From Paraconiothyrium sp. Pb-2020 (taxonomy: Eukaryota > Ascomycota > Dothideomycetes > Pleosporales > Didymosphaeriaceae), in NCBI GenBank assembly GCA_022419385.1, contig JAJUBI010000001.1, positions 1,612,001-1,676,000 of the forward strand: a stretch of DNA of 64,000 bases, read 5' to 3'. The notes below the pieces were generated by a model. That model was not told the DNA's origin. It made no database searches and saw only the letters and a list, made by a program, of their open reading frames with translations. Each line of letters starts with the position of its first letter. The stretch's first letter is position 1. Position numbers and translations under genes: made by a program. Below, piece after piece: positions 12,765-24,452 of this stretch.

Positions 12765-13936
12765 ATGAACGAGGGAGCAGCGACAGGGTTTGAACCGGGA
12801 ATGGTGGAGGACAAAGCTGCCAGGTTATCAACATTTCTTGCTGAAGGCAAAGCAGTGGTGCTTGATGGAGCGTTGGCAACTTATCTTGAAACGTTGGGCG
12901 CAGGTACGTCTACACTTCCCTTTCATCTTCCTTGTAGCCGTATGAGCGGTGTTTCCCTCGGATCAGCCACGCAGTCTATGTATGCATCGAGTCCCTATCT
13001 CACCAAACATGTCCGCCCTATCTCAACACCAATTGACACCTCACAGACGTCTCCTCCGCCCTCTGGTCCGCCTCCCTTCTTCGCACCAATCCGGCCCTGA
13101 TCCAGCAAACACACGCAACTTATTTCTCCCACCGATCTCAAATTGCCACAACATCCTCCTACCAAGCCTCTCTCCCCGGCCTAACCAAACACCTGTCCAT
13201 CACCAACTCAGAAGCCGTGGACCTCGTACAAAAGAGCGTCGTCCTTGCCCAGAATGCACGCGATGACTATCTATCTTCTACCGACCTCCATGCTGAGCAT
13301 GGCGATGGGGTCAAGAAGGGATTATTGATAGCAGGCAGCGTCGGCCCGTACGGCGCCTACCTCGCGGATGGCAGCGAGTATACAGGCTCTTACATCCTTA
13401 CCTCCTCACAATACCAAGACTTTCACCGCGGCCGTATTGCCGCCCTGGTAGATGCTGGCGTGGACGTCCTGGCCATCGAGACGATTCCTAATTTCGCTGA
13501 AACACAAGGACTCCTTGAGCTTTTGCAGATGGAGTTTCCACACGTAGAAGCGTGGTTTGCGTTTACATTGCAGCCGTCAGATGCAACACGCATAGCCGAC
13601 GGTACGCCTATAGCGCATGTTGTGGCGCTGCTCGAAGGACATGAGAACGTTATTGCGGTAGGCGTGAATTGCGTCGCGCCTGAGCTTGCGCTGGCTGGGC
13701 TGAGGGAGATGCGCAAGGGGACGGGAAAGCCGCTGATTGTGTATGCGAATTCGGGAGAGAAGTGGGATGCGAAGAAGCGCGATTGGGAAGGTGAGAAATC
13801 GGGCGATGGGGAGTTGGCGAAGTGGGTAAAGGAAGCATGGGATACTGGGGCAAGGATCATCGGAGGTTGCTGTCGGACTGGGCCTCCAGATATGACGAAA
13901 GTTGCGCAGACTCTGGAGAAGCTTGAGCAGGCCTGA
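12765..13936 (+). CDS. Homocysteine S-methyltransferase (Mht1/Sam4 type)
   Basis: Two exons: 12765-12903 and 13047-13936, 342 residues. The product transfers a methyl group from S-methylmethionine (or S-adenosylmethionine) to homocysteine to make methionine in the cytosol. The family hallmarks are present: an N-terminal LDGALATYLE block, SVGPYGAYLADGSEY, VDVLAIETIPN, and the three zinc-binding cysteines, C255 in GVNC and C321/C322 in GGCC followed by RTGP. The intron (GTACGT donor, CTCACAG acceptor) splits the codon in LGA-DVSSALWSASL, where conservation continues cleanly. I chose the first ATG in the exon; an in-frame ATG 36 bp downstream (12801) is also plausible. Length is normal for the family. 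It converges with TAF5 across a 1.6 kb gap. Confidence 0.93.
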
Positions 13937-15571
13937 GTAGTTGTACTGAATATATCGCCAACCAGGGGGTCGATATTGATCCTTTCTATGACCGTATCAT
14001 GGCAGCAATTATCATTCAAGAAAAGCTCATCGTTATTTTCTAGTCTTAGGTTAGCCTAGAATTTGACACAGACTGACCTTCTAGGAAGCGAATGTTTTGC
14101 GCAGTGATCGAAAGGAGAGCATCGCTAGAACGAACTGGGTGAGGGTATCACTGTTGCAATATGAAGTGAATGCATTGACTGGACACCGATAATTATGGGC
14201 AACGCTCACTGTAACCTCCACTGATGCAGATTCTCACCTACCAGTTAAGATGCTAGAGAAGAAGTGGATGGGGATCCCTGAAATAGTTATAAGCAAGACG
14301 GCATAGCCTTTGGACAGGCTCAGGTTGACAATCTGGCTGAGTACAGCTGACTAGGACGAAACGAAATTATGTACTAGTCGAACCGCGAGACTCCGAATGA
14401 TCGACGAAACACACGCATACAGGACGGAGATGTTGACTAGTTGTCTAACAGAGGATCCCAACGACAACGTACACGTAGCATATTATCATTATCACCTGGA
14501 TATTCCACCTCGCAGCTTTTCGGTATTACTGGAAGTTCACATAATTTACCTCTGTATATCATATCACGCGACCGTGACAACAACCCGTTGGCTATAAGAA
14601 ACAACAAGCCTGGCGACCATTCGCTGCGAGGGATATCCGGAGGAATCTTCTTAAGCGGTAGCAACTGCGGAAGTCAACCGTTAAGGTTTGCCGCCTTGCT
14701 GTCATCTGAGAAGGGCCTCGCTGATCTGTAGGACAAATCGAAGACACAACAGGCTTCTGCTGCCTGTCTGTTATCTTAGAGGGCTAACGCCAGCGCAACG
14801 TTAGGCTATCAGGAACTTACCCATGATGGAGACCCTCATTGACAATAACATCGCTGGGGAGAGGCATAGTGTTAAAGATGCCAACACCGCTACCGATGGT
14901 TTATAGAGGACGCGCTCCAGCAGCCACTGTTGTAATGCGTCTCGCCGGGACCTGCAGAAGCCCCGTCATCCGTAAGAAGGACAACATATTCGGACTTCGG
15001 CCATCTCAGGGAATCTCTGTTAAGTGTGAGCTACACCACCAAACTAGACCACAGACTTGAAATGGACAGAATTGAAACGCGGAGAGTTGCCAACCATACT
15101 ATCGGAGGCTGCGCAGAGCCTGCATGGGTCGAGATGATTCCGCTCGCGTCTAGGAGCTCGGTCATTAGGCTTCGTGAAAAGAACAATTTCGCATCAGGTA
15201 GATTGATTGGCTAGTATCCTGGGGTGAGGATTGTGTTGTGTTGTTAGGTGTTTGGGTAGCAGCTGATGCCCAGAACTTCATCTCTCTCAAGGTGCTCAAC
15301 ATGTCTTTCATTAAACCCTTCAAATTACTGGGCTGAAATTTGGGCGAGGATTTCTGTGCTGTAATATGCTTGAACTATATTCGATCTGTAGCTCGATGCA
15401 TGTGGAGTGAAACACTATCCGAATAAGCAAGAATGCAGGATTGGTATAGAATGCGCCCCAAAACCGACCCACACCCAATTGCGAACTGCAATTTTTCCCG
15501 GGCCTGAAGAAAGAGCGCCATTCACCAGCATTCGTAAGACACCTCGACGTAAAGCGACGTGGATATATACT
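13937..15571. other. Convergent intergenic region
   Basis: The 3' flanks of the homocysteine methyltransferase and TAF5 genes. Only short open frames without protein-like composition; nothing is supported. Confidence 0.5.
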
Positions 15572-18282
15572 CTACCTTGTCGGCCGAGGTAGGTAAGCAC
15601 CACCCGCGAGCACCAAGTTCATCCTGGTAAATTGCACCTTATAGACAGGACTCTCCTTCGTCTGAAACGCGCTGATCTGATCCGCCGTGACACCTGACTC
15701 TTTGGCACTCTTCTTCGCGCCTGTAACAGGTGCGCCTGATGCTCCCTTCGTAGTTAACGCTCCATCAGCCTTCGCAGCAGCAGTGCCGTCGGCAGCTTTG
15801 GAGGTTGACTCGTTAGTCTCCTGTACGGCGTCCCAGACGCGCACTGTCTGATCGGCTCCGCAAGACACGAGAATGGTAGACTCGACGCTCCACGAAAGGG
15901 ACCAGATGCCGCCCTTGCCGTGACCACGCATGCGCTTCTTTCGGCGACCAGTTTCGAGTGTCCATAGGATGATGTTGCCCATATCGTCTGCGCTGGCGAG
16001 TGTCCTGCCGTCAGGCGAGCAGGCGATAGCTGTGACGTTCCCAGTATGCCCGGTGAACAGGCGAAGACAGTTGCCACCAGATGTGTGCCACATCCGCACT
16101 GTCCTGTCGCAAGAACCGGTAAACACGTAAAGGTTGTTCGGGTGGAATGCTACGCAGTCGACGTCGTTCTCATGTCCGACATATATTCTCAACGGTTCAA
16201 TGTGGTCAGTGGCCCAGAGACGGGCGGTACGATCGTTTGAGCCTGTGAGAAAATAATGGCCGTAAGGACCCCATTGTAGATCCCAAATGGGGTTGTCATG
16301 ACCGCGGTAGGCAACCAGACACTGCCAGACATCGAGAGACCATAGTCTAACGCTTTTGTCTTCTGATGCGGAGAGGAGGTATTGTGATGATGTTGGAGGA
16401 CCGCTGGGATCCGGGTTAATAGTGGCAGGGGAGAAGGCGACTGCGTAGATAGGCCCCGAGTGGCCGACTAGCCGTCGCGAAGAAGCGGGTTGTGAGTTGT
16501 CTGAGGGAGATGTGAGGGCACTGCCGTCCATTGTCCATACTCGAATATACGACTCGGCCATGCCAGCCGCAACGAGCTTGTTGTCTCCGGAGAAGTCGAT
16601 GCAGTTGATGCTGCATTATGCATTAGCGTGAGATAACATTACAAGTGGGTTGAGTTTACCTGTCGTATGTGTTATGGAAGGTGTACATGGTGACGCTCAC
16701 TCCAGGACCGACGCCGCCTGTCCTAGTACCCTCTAGCCTGTAGCGATCCCGATGTTCAACCACTTTCTGCACCTCCATTGAGACGTCTCGGGCTAGCGAT
16801 GGAGGAAGAGGTACCATGTCACGAGAGGGAACGTCGTCAGTCGGCTCTCGTTTTATACGCGCCTCATACTCATCTACAAGTGAAGGTTGTCCCGGCCTTG
16901 GCGCGTTCTTGGCGTCCTCGTCTTGGAGCGTCGCACGAACGTCTTCCTGCAATTCCTGATCCAGAGGGTATGGGCCGAGTGTGAGCCGGATTCGAGAAGC
17001 GTCAGCTTCGGGGTCATGGCGCAAAATTAGCGGATGACCGGGGTTATGACCGGGTATGCCTTCATCTTCCGCAGGAAGCTCGTCTTCGTTCTGCCCACTA
17101 GCGAGGATTGCGGCGATGCTTCTCTCGGTCGTCGCGGTTCGATCTACAGTGACGATGTTCAAGTGGTCTCGTATGACGTCTATGAGGGCTTGTCCTCCTT
17201 CGAATATCTTGGATTCCAAAAACTGAATCAGGTTGTAAAATGGCATTAGCGTCATGGTCACGCGGTACTTGTTGTCCAGATACAGCTTTGCGAGACTGTC
17301 AGTTGTTAAGTGTACCGGCAATCGCACGGCGCTGAGAGTATTAACATCTTGCGGGTGATCGCGCTCGAAGTTATTCCTGTACTTCGCAAAGAAAGCTTCC
17401 GCATCTTTAGTGAAGTACTCGCGCACAAGATCCAGGTACGAGTAGACGAAGACCGGCCATAACAACTTGCGCAATTCGGGTTTGTATACGTCCAGGATGT
17501 CGTCCATGTACTTCCGCAACAGCTCGAACGCCTTCGTTGCTTTCGCGCCGCCCTGATCAAGATTCTGTGCGACAAGGGAGGTGCCATTCGTGGTAGAAGG
17601 TTCGGACTCTTTGCGGAGCATAGCCTCGGTGCGGACATAGCCTTTCTTGCTAAGATATTCTAGCACCTGTTATCGTTAGTTGAGCACACACAAGACATCT
17701 ATGGGCCAGGAGCTGTGGGTTCTGGCTAACTTGAGGTGTATCTTGGAAGGGACGCATTGGGCTGCTTGGGCTGGCTGGGCATAACGAAGCGTGCAGGTTG
17801 GTCCTATACTGCGACTGTGGCCCTATGTTCGGCATCTGTGGCCTGGCTTGAACCTGCTGTGACCGGCGATCGCCATATGGGGGGACGCTGGGAGTATGCC
17901 GGTATGTATTTTCAGACATTTCGTCGGGTTGACCAAACGAAATTTGTGTGCACGCAGAGACAAAGAGCGGAAGAGTAGCAGACAATCGCAAGCTGGACTC
18001 ATGCTGCCTCGACAAAGCTATAGTCCTTCACCTCACCCAGAACCCAGCCACTCATGAATAAGAGGAAGGCAAACATCAAGAAAGTGAAGGTGCAGGAAGT
18101 ATCTCACTGACAATTTGGTTGAGGTTCTGCTGCGACTGCGGCCCTGCCGAACCACCAGCCGGCGGAGGCACCGAATTCTGCTGCGGAGGCATTCCACTAT
18201 GTGGTGGCAGTCCCGCACTCGGTGGTCCATTTCCTACGCTCATTGCGCGCCCAGCCCCAGGCCCTGGCGGGGGCCCGGACAT
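15572..18282 (-). CDS. TAF5: TFIID/SAGA subunit TAF5 (WD40 TBP-associated factor)
   Basis: Preferred model: 18282-18112, 17666-16660 and 16610-15572, 738 residues. TAF5 scaffolds TFIID and, in fungi, SAGA. After a Pro/Gly-rich start, the LisH-like block NLNQI-VLEYLSKKGYVRTEAML spans the first splice. The TAF5 N-terminal domain follows (KLLWPVFVYSYLDLVREY), then a linker and WD40 repeats from about residue 393 to the end (for example FTGSCDRTVRMWHTSGG and LASADDMGNIILW). The second intron (16659-16611, GTAAAC...CAG) restores TYDSINCIDFSGDN. The first intron is about 445 bp, long for this genome, with a weak GTCAGT donor. It contains an open Pro/Gln-rich stretch that could be an extra exon, so the N-terminal structure is less certain. 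The protein ends VLAGGAYLPRPTR. Confidence 0.93.
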
Positions 18283-18943
18283 GGTACAAGCTTCCTTGCT
18301 CTTTCACAGTGCGCCGGACAGTTGCATTCACCTCGAGGCGGATTCGATCGCGTGGGACATGGAGCGTTTGCCGACGTGAAGGTGCTGCACGTTCAAGTAA
18401 GCGGGTGGCTGGCGATGGAGAAAGGGGTGTGTACAGGACGTCGTATGCTGTGACAAAGCTGTGCGCTCACTCTTCTGTGAGTCGCGGAGGAGGATGTCGC
18501 GATGGCGGTAGACCGCGCCTGTGGCCGTGCGCGCCAAGCTCGTGGCGGGGAGCATTCCATAGGTAGCTTGGAGCGTTCACTCCAATATCCCCCCAACCTT
18601 ACACTAATTTGCAACTTGTCATTGTGTAGACAAGGAGCAGCACCCTATGTAGCCCTATGTCCCCTAGCTACAATCCATGATCTGGCGTCGGTTGGACTTG
18701 CATCCGATACAACTTACACTAGAGCTTCCTCTGGCAGCCTGGCCCACAGCTCCTTCCACGGCCACAAAGACTCGCACGCGCCTTCTTTTCTAGAAGCCTC
18801 AGCGCCGAATCTGCTATTTCCTCATAGCGGGTGGTTTCAACCTTGTTCCGTTGTCGTCACCTAGCCTTCGTTCTAAGTTATAGCTCGTAAGCCGCTTTTC
18901 GGCTGCCATTATCCAATCCCTCCACCGACCCGCTCCATCCAAG
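18283..18943. promoter_or_regulatory. Divergent promoter between TAF5 and MED11
   Basis: A 661-bp head-to-head spacer between the start codons of TAF5 (minus) and MED11 (plus). It includes pyrimidine-rich stretches just before the MED11 ATG (TCCAATCCCTCCACCGACCC), typical of fungal promoters. No specific factor site is claimed. Confidence 0.5.
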
Positions 18944-19525
18944 ATGGCAGCAGAAAAGGAAGACTACCGCTCCACCGCAACGACGCACATCCGCGCCCTA
19001 TCAACCCTCTCCACGCGCGTTCCTCCCATCCTTAATCATGCGGCAACCACGCTCTCTCAATTGACGAATGCGCCGATTCCATCCACCTCCTCCACCGCCG
19101 CAGACTCGCAGCAACCCCGCCGCAATGCGATCTCTTCTTCCGCGAAGGAATACTTCACCGCCGTGTTTGACCTCGCAAAAGACCTACACAAGCAAGTCAG
19201 CGACCTGGAAGAGGCAGGCGTGATCCCCGCTGAGGAAGTCCGGTATATTGCACGCACAGTCAGGGAAGAGGATACGCAGTTTGGAGGCCAGGGTGGTGTA
19301 TTAGGAAAGACGGGGATGCCGCAGACGATGCCTAAAGATAGCGAGGCTACTGTTACCAATGGCGGGTTAGGCGAGTTTGACATCGGGGTGCTGAATGCGC
19401 GCGCGGGTATCAGAGAGAGTGGAGAGGGCGAAATATTGGAGAAAGTCAAGAGGCTTTTGGAGGATTTGGACAGCCGGACGAAGGAGGATAGCAAAGAGAA
19501 TGGCGAGGAAATGATTGAAACATGA
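18944..19525 (+). CDS. MED11: Mediator complex subunit 11 (Med11), probable
   Basis: An intronless 193-residue protein. Med11 is a head-module subunit of Mediator, which links activators to RNA polymerase II. The N-terminal half shows the expected helical pattern: HIRALSTLSTRVPPILNHAA, SQLTNAPI, then SAKEYFTAVFDLAKDLHKQV and LEEAGVIPAEEV, the last resembling the fungal Med11 signature of a YF...L..Q...LEEAGI helix. The C-terminal half is acidic and less conserved. The ATG follows a pyrimidine-rich leader and is the first in frame. The gene is head-to-head with TAF5, another general transcription component. The assignment rests on remembered family resemblance. Confidence 0.75.
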   Translation: MAAEKEDYRSTATTHIRALSTLSTRVPPILNHAATTLSQLTNAPIPSTSSTAADSQQPRRNAISSSAKEYFTAVFDLAKDLHKQVSDLEEAGVIPAEEVRYIARTVREEDTQFGGQGGVLGKTGMPQTMPKDSEATVTNGGLGEFDIGVLNARAGIRESGEGEILEKVKRLLEDLDSRTKEDSKENGEEMIET

Positions 19526-20251
19526 GGCTGCATCGCTGACCATGCACTCTGGCTCTATAATATCGACAACGAGATAAGATGGGAGGCATCGCTCAATAAT
19601 GGTCACGTTTGACACACCGCTAGCTTGATGACTTCGCGCCTGCGATGCGGCGTACAACACCGAGTGTTGTCCATCACTTTGCATGACAGAAATTCTCTTG
19701 CAAAGGCTTGATCGACTTGGACACCGGTTCGGAAAGTAGAAGACGAGAATGAGGTTAAGAGCGAAGGATGAGGTACCTGCTACGAAGTCCTTTAAGCAGG
19801 GCGCATGAGAGTCAGTAGCAACGTGGAAACAGCCGCATCAGCACGGTCAAAACAGGGCGAACTACAGTCTATGTGCTTTTCGCTAACTCGGAAGTCTGAA
19901 GACTAGTGGTAAAGATGATCAATCAAGTCGTCTTTGGCTGCAGAGCATATCCACCGCCTTGTTCACTACTTGGATCTTCCGAAGTGTTCTCTATACGTAG
20001 GAAGCATACGATAGGGTATTGCCAACAATGCTCTCATATTAAGATACAAAGAAAAGGTCGTGCGTATACGCATGTTCTCTTAGCCCTCCTACTCTTCCTT
20101 CCCAAATGGCTTATATAGATGTGCAAATACGAAAGTAGTGTAGTTACGTCCAGTCCATGCTATTCAACTCCACGCTATTCCAGGCCCTATTTTCGATTGA
20201 AAGCGCTTGCTAACACGAAGAAAGATAGATAATAAGAAAATATCAGATGGT
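19526..20251. other. Convergent intergenic region
   Basis: The 3' flanks of MED11 and the BSD2-like gene. No supported coding sequence. Confidence 0.5.
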
Positions 20252-21465
20252 CTAGACGCTCCTCTCGGGACTCTCGCCCTCGGCTACAACAGCCACGCCT
20301 AACCCCCGATCTGGTGATTGTAATACGAGCTGTTCATGCCTTCTCGCTCTTACAAAATCGCTTATGCTCTTGATCAAAATGAACCAACCAACAATCATGA
20401 GCCCGTACGCAAGCCAATCGCTACTGCTTATTCCTGAACTCGTAGGCGTTTGCTCTGCCGCATTCCCACTGCTTCCCAGCGCATTCGGGTCGAAGTCATG
20501 GCTGTTCGGATCACTGGGTACGCCCCCATCGAAGCCACCACCTGGTGTGTCGTTTCCGGGTGACAGATTTGAAGCTGACTTCATGGTGAAACCATACTGG
20601 ACCAGGGTTATTCCGAGGCCTGCGCGAGAGCCGTTTTTAGCAGCGTGGGTGGTGTGAAGAAGGTAAGTGAGGAGGAAGCCGACGAGCTGGAAGGACATGG
20701 ATATCATAGCGTTCCAGATGAAGGAGAAGACGGAGCCAACGGGGAGGCCTTCAACGAAGACTTCGTCGCCGAAGGTGCCGGGGGCGAGGATCGTCGTTTC
20801 CCAGTACGGGGGCGTAGCGTCTGCGGCGGCTTGTTCGTAGGTCTGTATCGTCATTAACAGCCAGATTCTGTAGTATGCCAAGATGTACATACCGGTGGCT
20901 TTTCCTCAACTTCCTCGCCTCTTGTCGGCTTCGCGCTGAGGTTCGCCCACACACCGTCATTCTGTCCTCCACCATATATTCGACCTCCGTTTGGAGTCGC
21001 TGTGTTGAAGACAGGCAGCTGTGTGACACTTCTTTGCCTGCCTGGTCTCACTGGCCTCAGCGTGCTGTCATCGGTGTCTCGTTGCTCTTCTGGGTTCCCC
21101 CGCATGAGCCGCTGCCGATCATCGCTCTCGTCCTCATCATCATCCGAATCCGTATCAAAGGTGTCGGCGAGCGTGCCGTCTGCGTCGTTGGCGAGCGGGT
21201 CATCGGACAGGAGACGGCGCGAAGCTGCGGTGGGTGATGAGGCACGGCTGTGGAAAGATGGGGGTGGTGAGGCGGGGATATCGTATGGGGCTTGAGTGCT
21301 TTGAGGTGTGTCGATGGAGTCGTCGTCATGCGCTGCTACCTGTGTGTATCGCATCGTCAGTCTTCTCTTCTGTAGGCGCTGGTGCCCCCGAGGCACGGAG
21401 GTGCTGCGTCGAGGTGAAGCCTCGGGCGGCCTGATACGTACCCGCTCATATCGTTGTGGGCCCAT
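20252..21465 (-). CDS. BSD2: Bsd2/Ndfip-like membrane adaptor for Rsp5-type ubiquitin ligase
   Basis: Three exons: 21465-21442, 21339-20893 and 20842-20252, 353 residues. Bsd2/Ndfip proteins are Golgi/endosomal adaptors that recruit Nedd4/Rsp5 ligases to cargo such as metal transporters. Splicing gives MGPQRYER-VAAHDDDSID at the first junction and EEKPP-TYEQAAADATPPYWE at the second. A PPYWE motif at residues 168-172 resembles the PY-type ligase-binding site. Membrane segments lie near 196-219, 229-245 and 300-321, the usual three-helix layout. The N-terminus is Ser/Pro-rich with an acidic stretch (DTDSDDDEDESDD). The first exon is only 24 bp. The gene is divergent from the CBP6-like gene 336 bp away. 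Confidence 0.88.
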
Positions 21466-21801
21466 TGTTGCGCTGCGCCGGACTGCTGCGCTGCAAGCGT
21501 GAAAGGCTGTCGTGAGAAGAAATAGAAAGGAAAGAAGCGAGCGAAAGGGACGGTAGGCGTGACAGGTAGAGAGTGAGTGTGTCAGGCGCGGGTGTCAGTC
21601 ACATCCATAGGCGTCGCAGCGCTGGCTAGGCCAAGTCCGTGGAAGCCGCAGCAGCAGCGCTTGGGGGAGGGTACGAGCCCGAAAGGGGAAGGCTCAGCCA
21701 CTGCTTTGTCACACTACGCGCGCCACCGCGAGCCTATCGAATGTCGTAGATGATGCGAGCATGTTTGCGGACGAACAACTGCGCACCCCACAACCACCGC
21801 C
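21466..21801. promoter_or_regulatory. Divergent promoter between BSD2 and CBP6-like gene
   Basis: A 336-bp spacer between two start codons facing away from each other. No specific motif is claimed. Confidence 0.45.
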
Positions 21802-22273
21802 ATGTCGCAGCCTGTGAGCACTCCCTGCCCTCTGCACTTGTGTAGCTTTAGGACTAATCCGGCTTCTACAGACAATAGTAAAGCACTACACACGCATTCT
21901 TTCTCTCTGGCCTAAGGATCTCCTCCGCCCGAACCTTCCCTTTACACGCACAATCGAGCGCCGCGCAACACTCTATGGCGTAAAGCCCGTATCGCCACCC
22001 GTCGAGGATGCTAAAAAGTCCGACATCCCCGCCGTAAAGCCTGCGCCCACTGCAAAGCCGAGCCCACAGGCCGAATTGCCGCAGATCAACGCGCTATACT
22101 CCCTGCTCGAAAACCGGTACAGCAAGAAATACCCGTTATCGCCTGGTGTGCTGAAGCCGACATCGAATCCGGAGCACTATGATCGCCTGATGGAAGAGAT
22201 TGAGCGCGCCCCCAAGAAGAGCTGGTTTCAGGCGAAGATGGACGAGTGGAAGATGAAGATCAGATGGCAGTAA
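21802..22273 (+). CDS. CBP6: Cytochrome bc1 complex assembly factor, CBP6/UQCC2-like
   Basis: Two exons: 21802-21813 and 21872-22273, 137 residues. The first exon encodes only MSQP before a GTGAGC donor; the acceptor is TTCTACAG. The product begins MSQPTIVKHYTRILSLWPKD and continues LRPNLPFTRTIERR, a basic amphipathic start suited to mitochondria. The C-terminal half has the block YSLLENRYSKKYPLSPGVLK, followed by PEHYDRLMEEIERAPKKSW, matching my recollection of fungal CBP6/UQCC2 proteins; the KYP motif is shared with human UQCC2. CBP6 binds mitochondrial ribosomes with CBP3 and chaperones newly made cytochrome b. Length fits. The 12-bp first exon is easily missed in automated annotation. Confidence 0.65.
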
Positions 22274-22548
22274 CGTGGACCCGAGGTGGATGATGGAACT
22301 GATTGGTTAGAGGCCTTCATGTTTATAAATCTAGGATCAGGCGCATTTTGATTGGAAAGGGCTTTTGAACTGTAAAACATGTAATATTTCTTTGGGGGAG
22401 GAAAATGTACATCATGATGAATCTGTCTCACCTGTGAGGCTCTACAGTGTCTGGACATAAAGACCATTACGGGGTATCACATGCACTAAACATATCAAAC
22501 GCCCACCCCCCCAATACTAAAACGATACCTGTGCACGATATCATGATA

Positions 22549-23595
22549 TCAATTCTTCAGGAAGAGCCGGGTAGAGCGTCTCTTAACCGGGAGATCTGAC
22601 ATCGTCCGTAAGTGGGTGGTCCGAAATATTCCTGCATGCGTAAATCCACAAAACTTACCGACGGCGGAATCAATGCTACCACTGCGAGCCTTCGCCTTTC
22701 TGGGGCGCTTCAAGTCCTCCTCACGGTTCTCATGAGTTGCGACCTCAGTGTCGTGCTCTTGGTCCGTTTTCGGGGTTACCGCGCGATATGAATGTTTGAC
22801 CTAGACACGGGTTAGCGAAGTGTGTTTATAAATACATAAGCAGGCTTACCTGATTCTCAATTTCCCAATCAGACAAGTCAGAGGGGCAATCCGAGAAGGG
22901 GCTGGATCCCAAGGGGGATCCCTGAGACAAGTCGGCTTCTTTGGCATCCGCTGCTGCACTCCTAGCTGGATTCAGAGCATAACTGTTAGCTTCAGTATAC
23001 ACAGCGGATGGGATTTTCATACCGCATAGCTTGTAGCTGTCAGATAGGTACTGTCCTTCCACCAGCTGGTTGAGGTCGGCATGGCCTACGAATAGGTCAT
23101 CTTGCAGCAGCGTCTTTCTGTACACGTTGTCCTTGATGAGGGTGGCTTTCGGGCGCTCCTGAGTAAACTTGCTGAAGATATTCAAGTGGGTGGGGTGCAT
23201 CGACTCCTGCGTACCATGATGCAAAGCAAAGTCGGGGTCGTCGAGAGCAGGCATCTCGCCAGAGGCGTCCTTCGCGTTCTGCATACCGTCGTCTTCGAGC
23301 CACAACCCTACGGGACGCGGCGTAGGCGGATAAGCCTCTGGATCAGCTGGGTCGTCGAAGTCATGGTGAACTGCTAGCATTAGTACCAATGCATGAAGTT
23401 TCGCACTCTGTTTGCTTCCGCATAGGGTGACTCACTGCCGTTATCGTCCCAAAATCCGTTTGTGCCGTCCCAGGTGTACGTTCCATCGTAGAACAAAACC
23501 GACCTCGGCGTGAGCAGGTCGTCCCAGTGAGCGGGATGTTCCCATATTCCGGTAGTGGCGGTGCTATCCTGGTCAGGACTATTGGCTTCGGCCAT
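22549..23595 (-). CDS. Unrecognised acidic protein, four exons
   Basis: Exons 23595-23436, 23370-22850, 22800-22659 and 22595-22549 give an open protein of 289 residues. All three introns have good donors (GTGAGT, GTAAGC, GTAAGT) and CAG or TAG acceptors, and the phases agree. The start MAEANSPDQD is the first ATG in the exon; the frame stays open 48 bp upstream. Visible features are a Trp-rich N-terminus (WEHPAHWDDLL, YTWDGTNGFWDDNG), an acidic middle (HHDFDDPADPEAYPPTP) and a basic C-terminus (KRPRKAKARSG, LPVKRRSTRLFLKN) that could act as a nuclear signal. There is no signal peptide or membrane segment. I do not recognise the family. It lies tail-to-tail with the CBP6-like gene, 275 bp away. 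Confidence 0.75.
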
Positions 23596-24452
23596 GACTG
23601 ATCGTGAATGCAGGAATACCTCACGCTGGTTTGCGTGATCCAAAAGGCAGAAGGTGCACGGTGGTACCTATACGAAGTGGGTGCTAGCTGGGTGCGCACT
23701 ATTCACGGTCAACGCCCGGGTTTACACTCAGCTGACCTCGTTGCTGGGGAAAGAGCGAGTGAAGGCAAGAGCGGCCACTTGCACCGCTAACAGTGAATAG
23801 GCAATAGGAAACAGTAAATGGAGAACGGAGAGCCATCACAGACGAAAGGTAGACATCGATGTACTAGTTCAGAACCCAAATTCAACGAATAATGAGAACC
23901 TGAAATTTCAAGCTTAGCCAGGAGTAATGAAAAGGACCAGGCAAGTACACACAAGCTGAAACATACTTGCCCAGACCCGACGACTATGTGGTTACCGTTG
24001 TCGCCGATCATGTTCGCGGCCAAGGCTAAACAGGTTATCAATCTCAATGGTGAGGAATGGAAAATGGAATCTGATCTTCACAGCCCTTTTTGATGCGGAT
24101 TCAAACATGAAAGCAAAGACGCTGAAGAAGTGAAAGACGGACCAAAGTAAGATACAGACACTTGCAGGTTGATATTACATCTATCTTTTGGTGAGCTAAA
24201 GATGCAAGCTCGCATGCAGGCAAACTCCATAACACATGCGAGGACACTAGAACAACACCCTACATACCCGTTTCCGCCGTTGTAACACCATATTCGCCCT
24301 AAACCTGATAACGCCATTTCGTAATCGCAGAGGTCCACCCTTAATAGGTACATCGGCAGAAGAGCCGTGAAAATGTCTATCGTACAGCGCCATGCGTCTA
24401 ACGAAAGGAATAAGAAAGAAAAAGCCGACAGGATACTGGCGGCGATGTACAA
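23596..24452. other. Intergenic region
   Basis: The promoter of the unrecognised acidic gene and the 3' flank of HPC2. The only long frame (24078-24452, minus) is hydrophobic/Cys-rich and overlaps the likely HPC2 3' UTR; not supported. Confidence 0.45.

Noticed and set aside
17667..18015. Pro/Gln-rich open stretch inside the first TAF5 intron, possibly an extra exon
   Set aside because: Direct splicing recreates the conserved LNQI-VLEYL block, and the extra exon would need weak splice sites; left as an uncertainty in the TAF5 entry.
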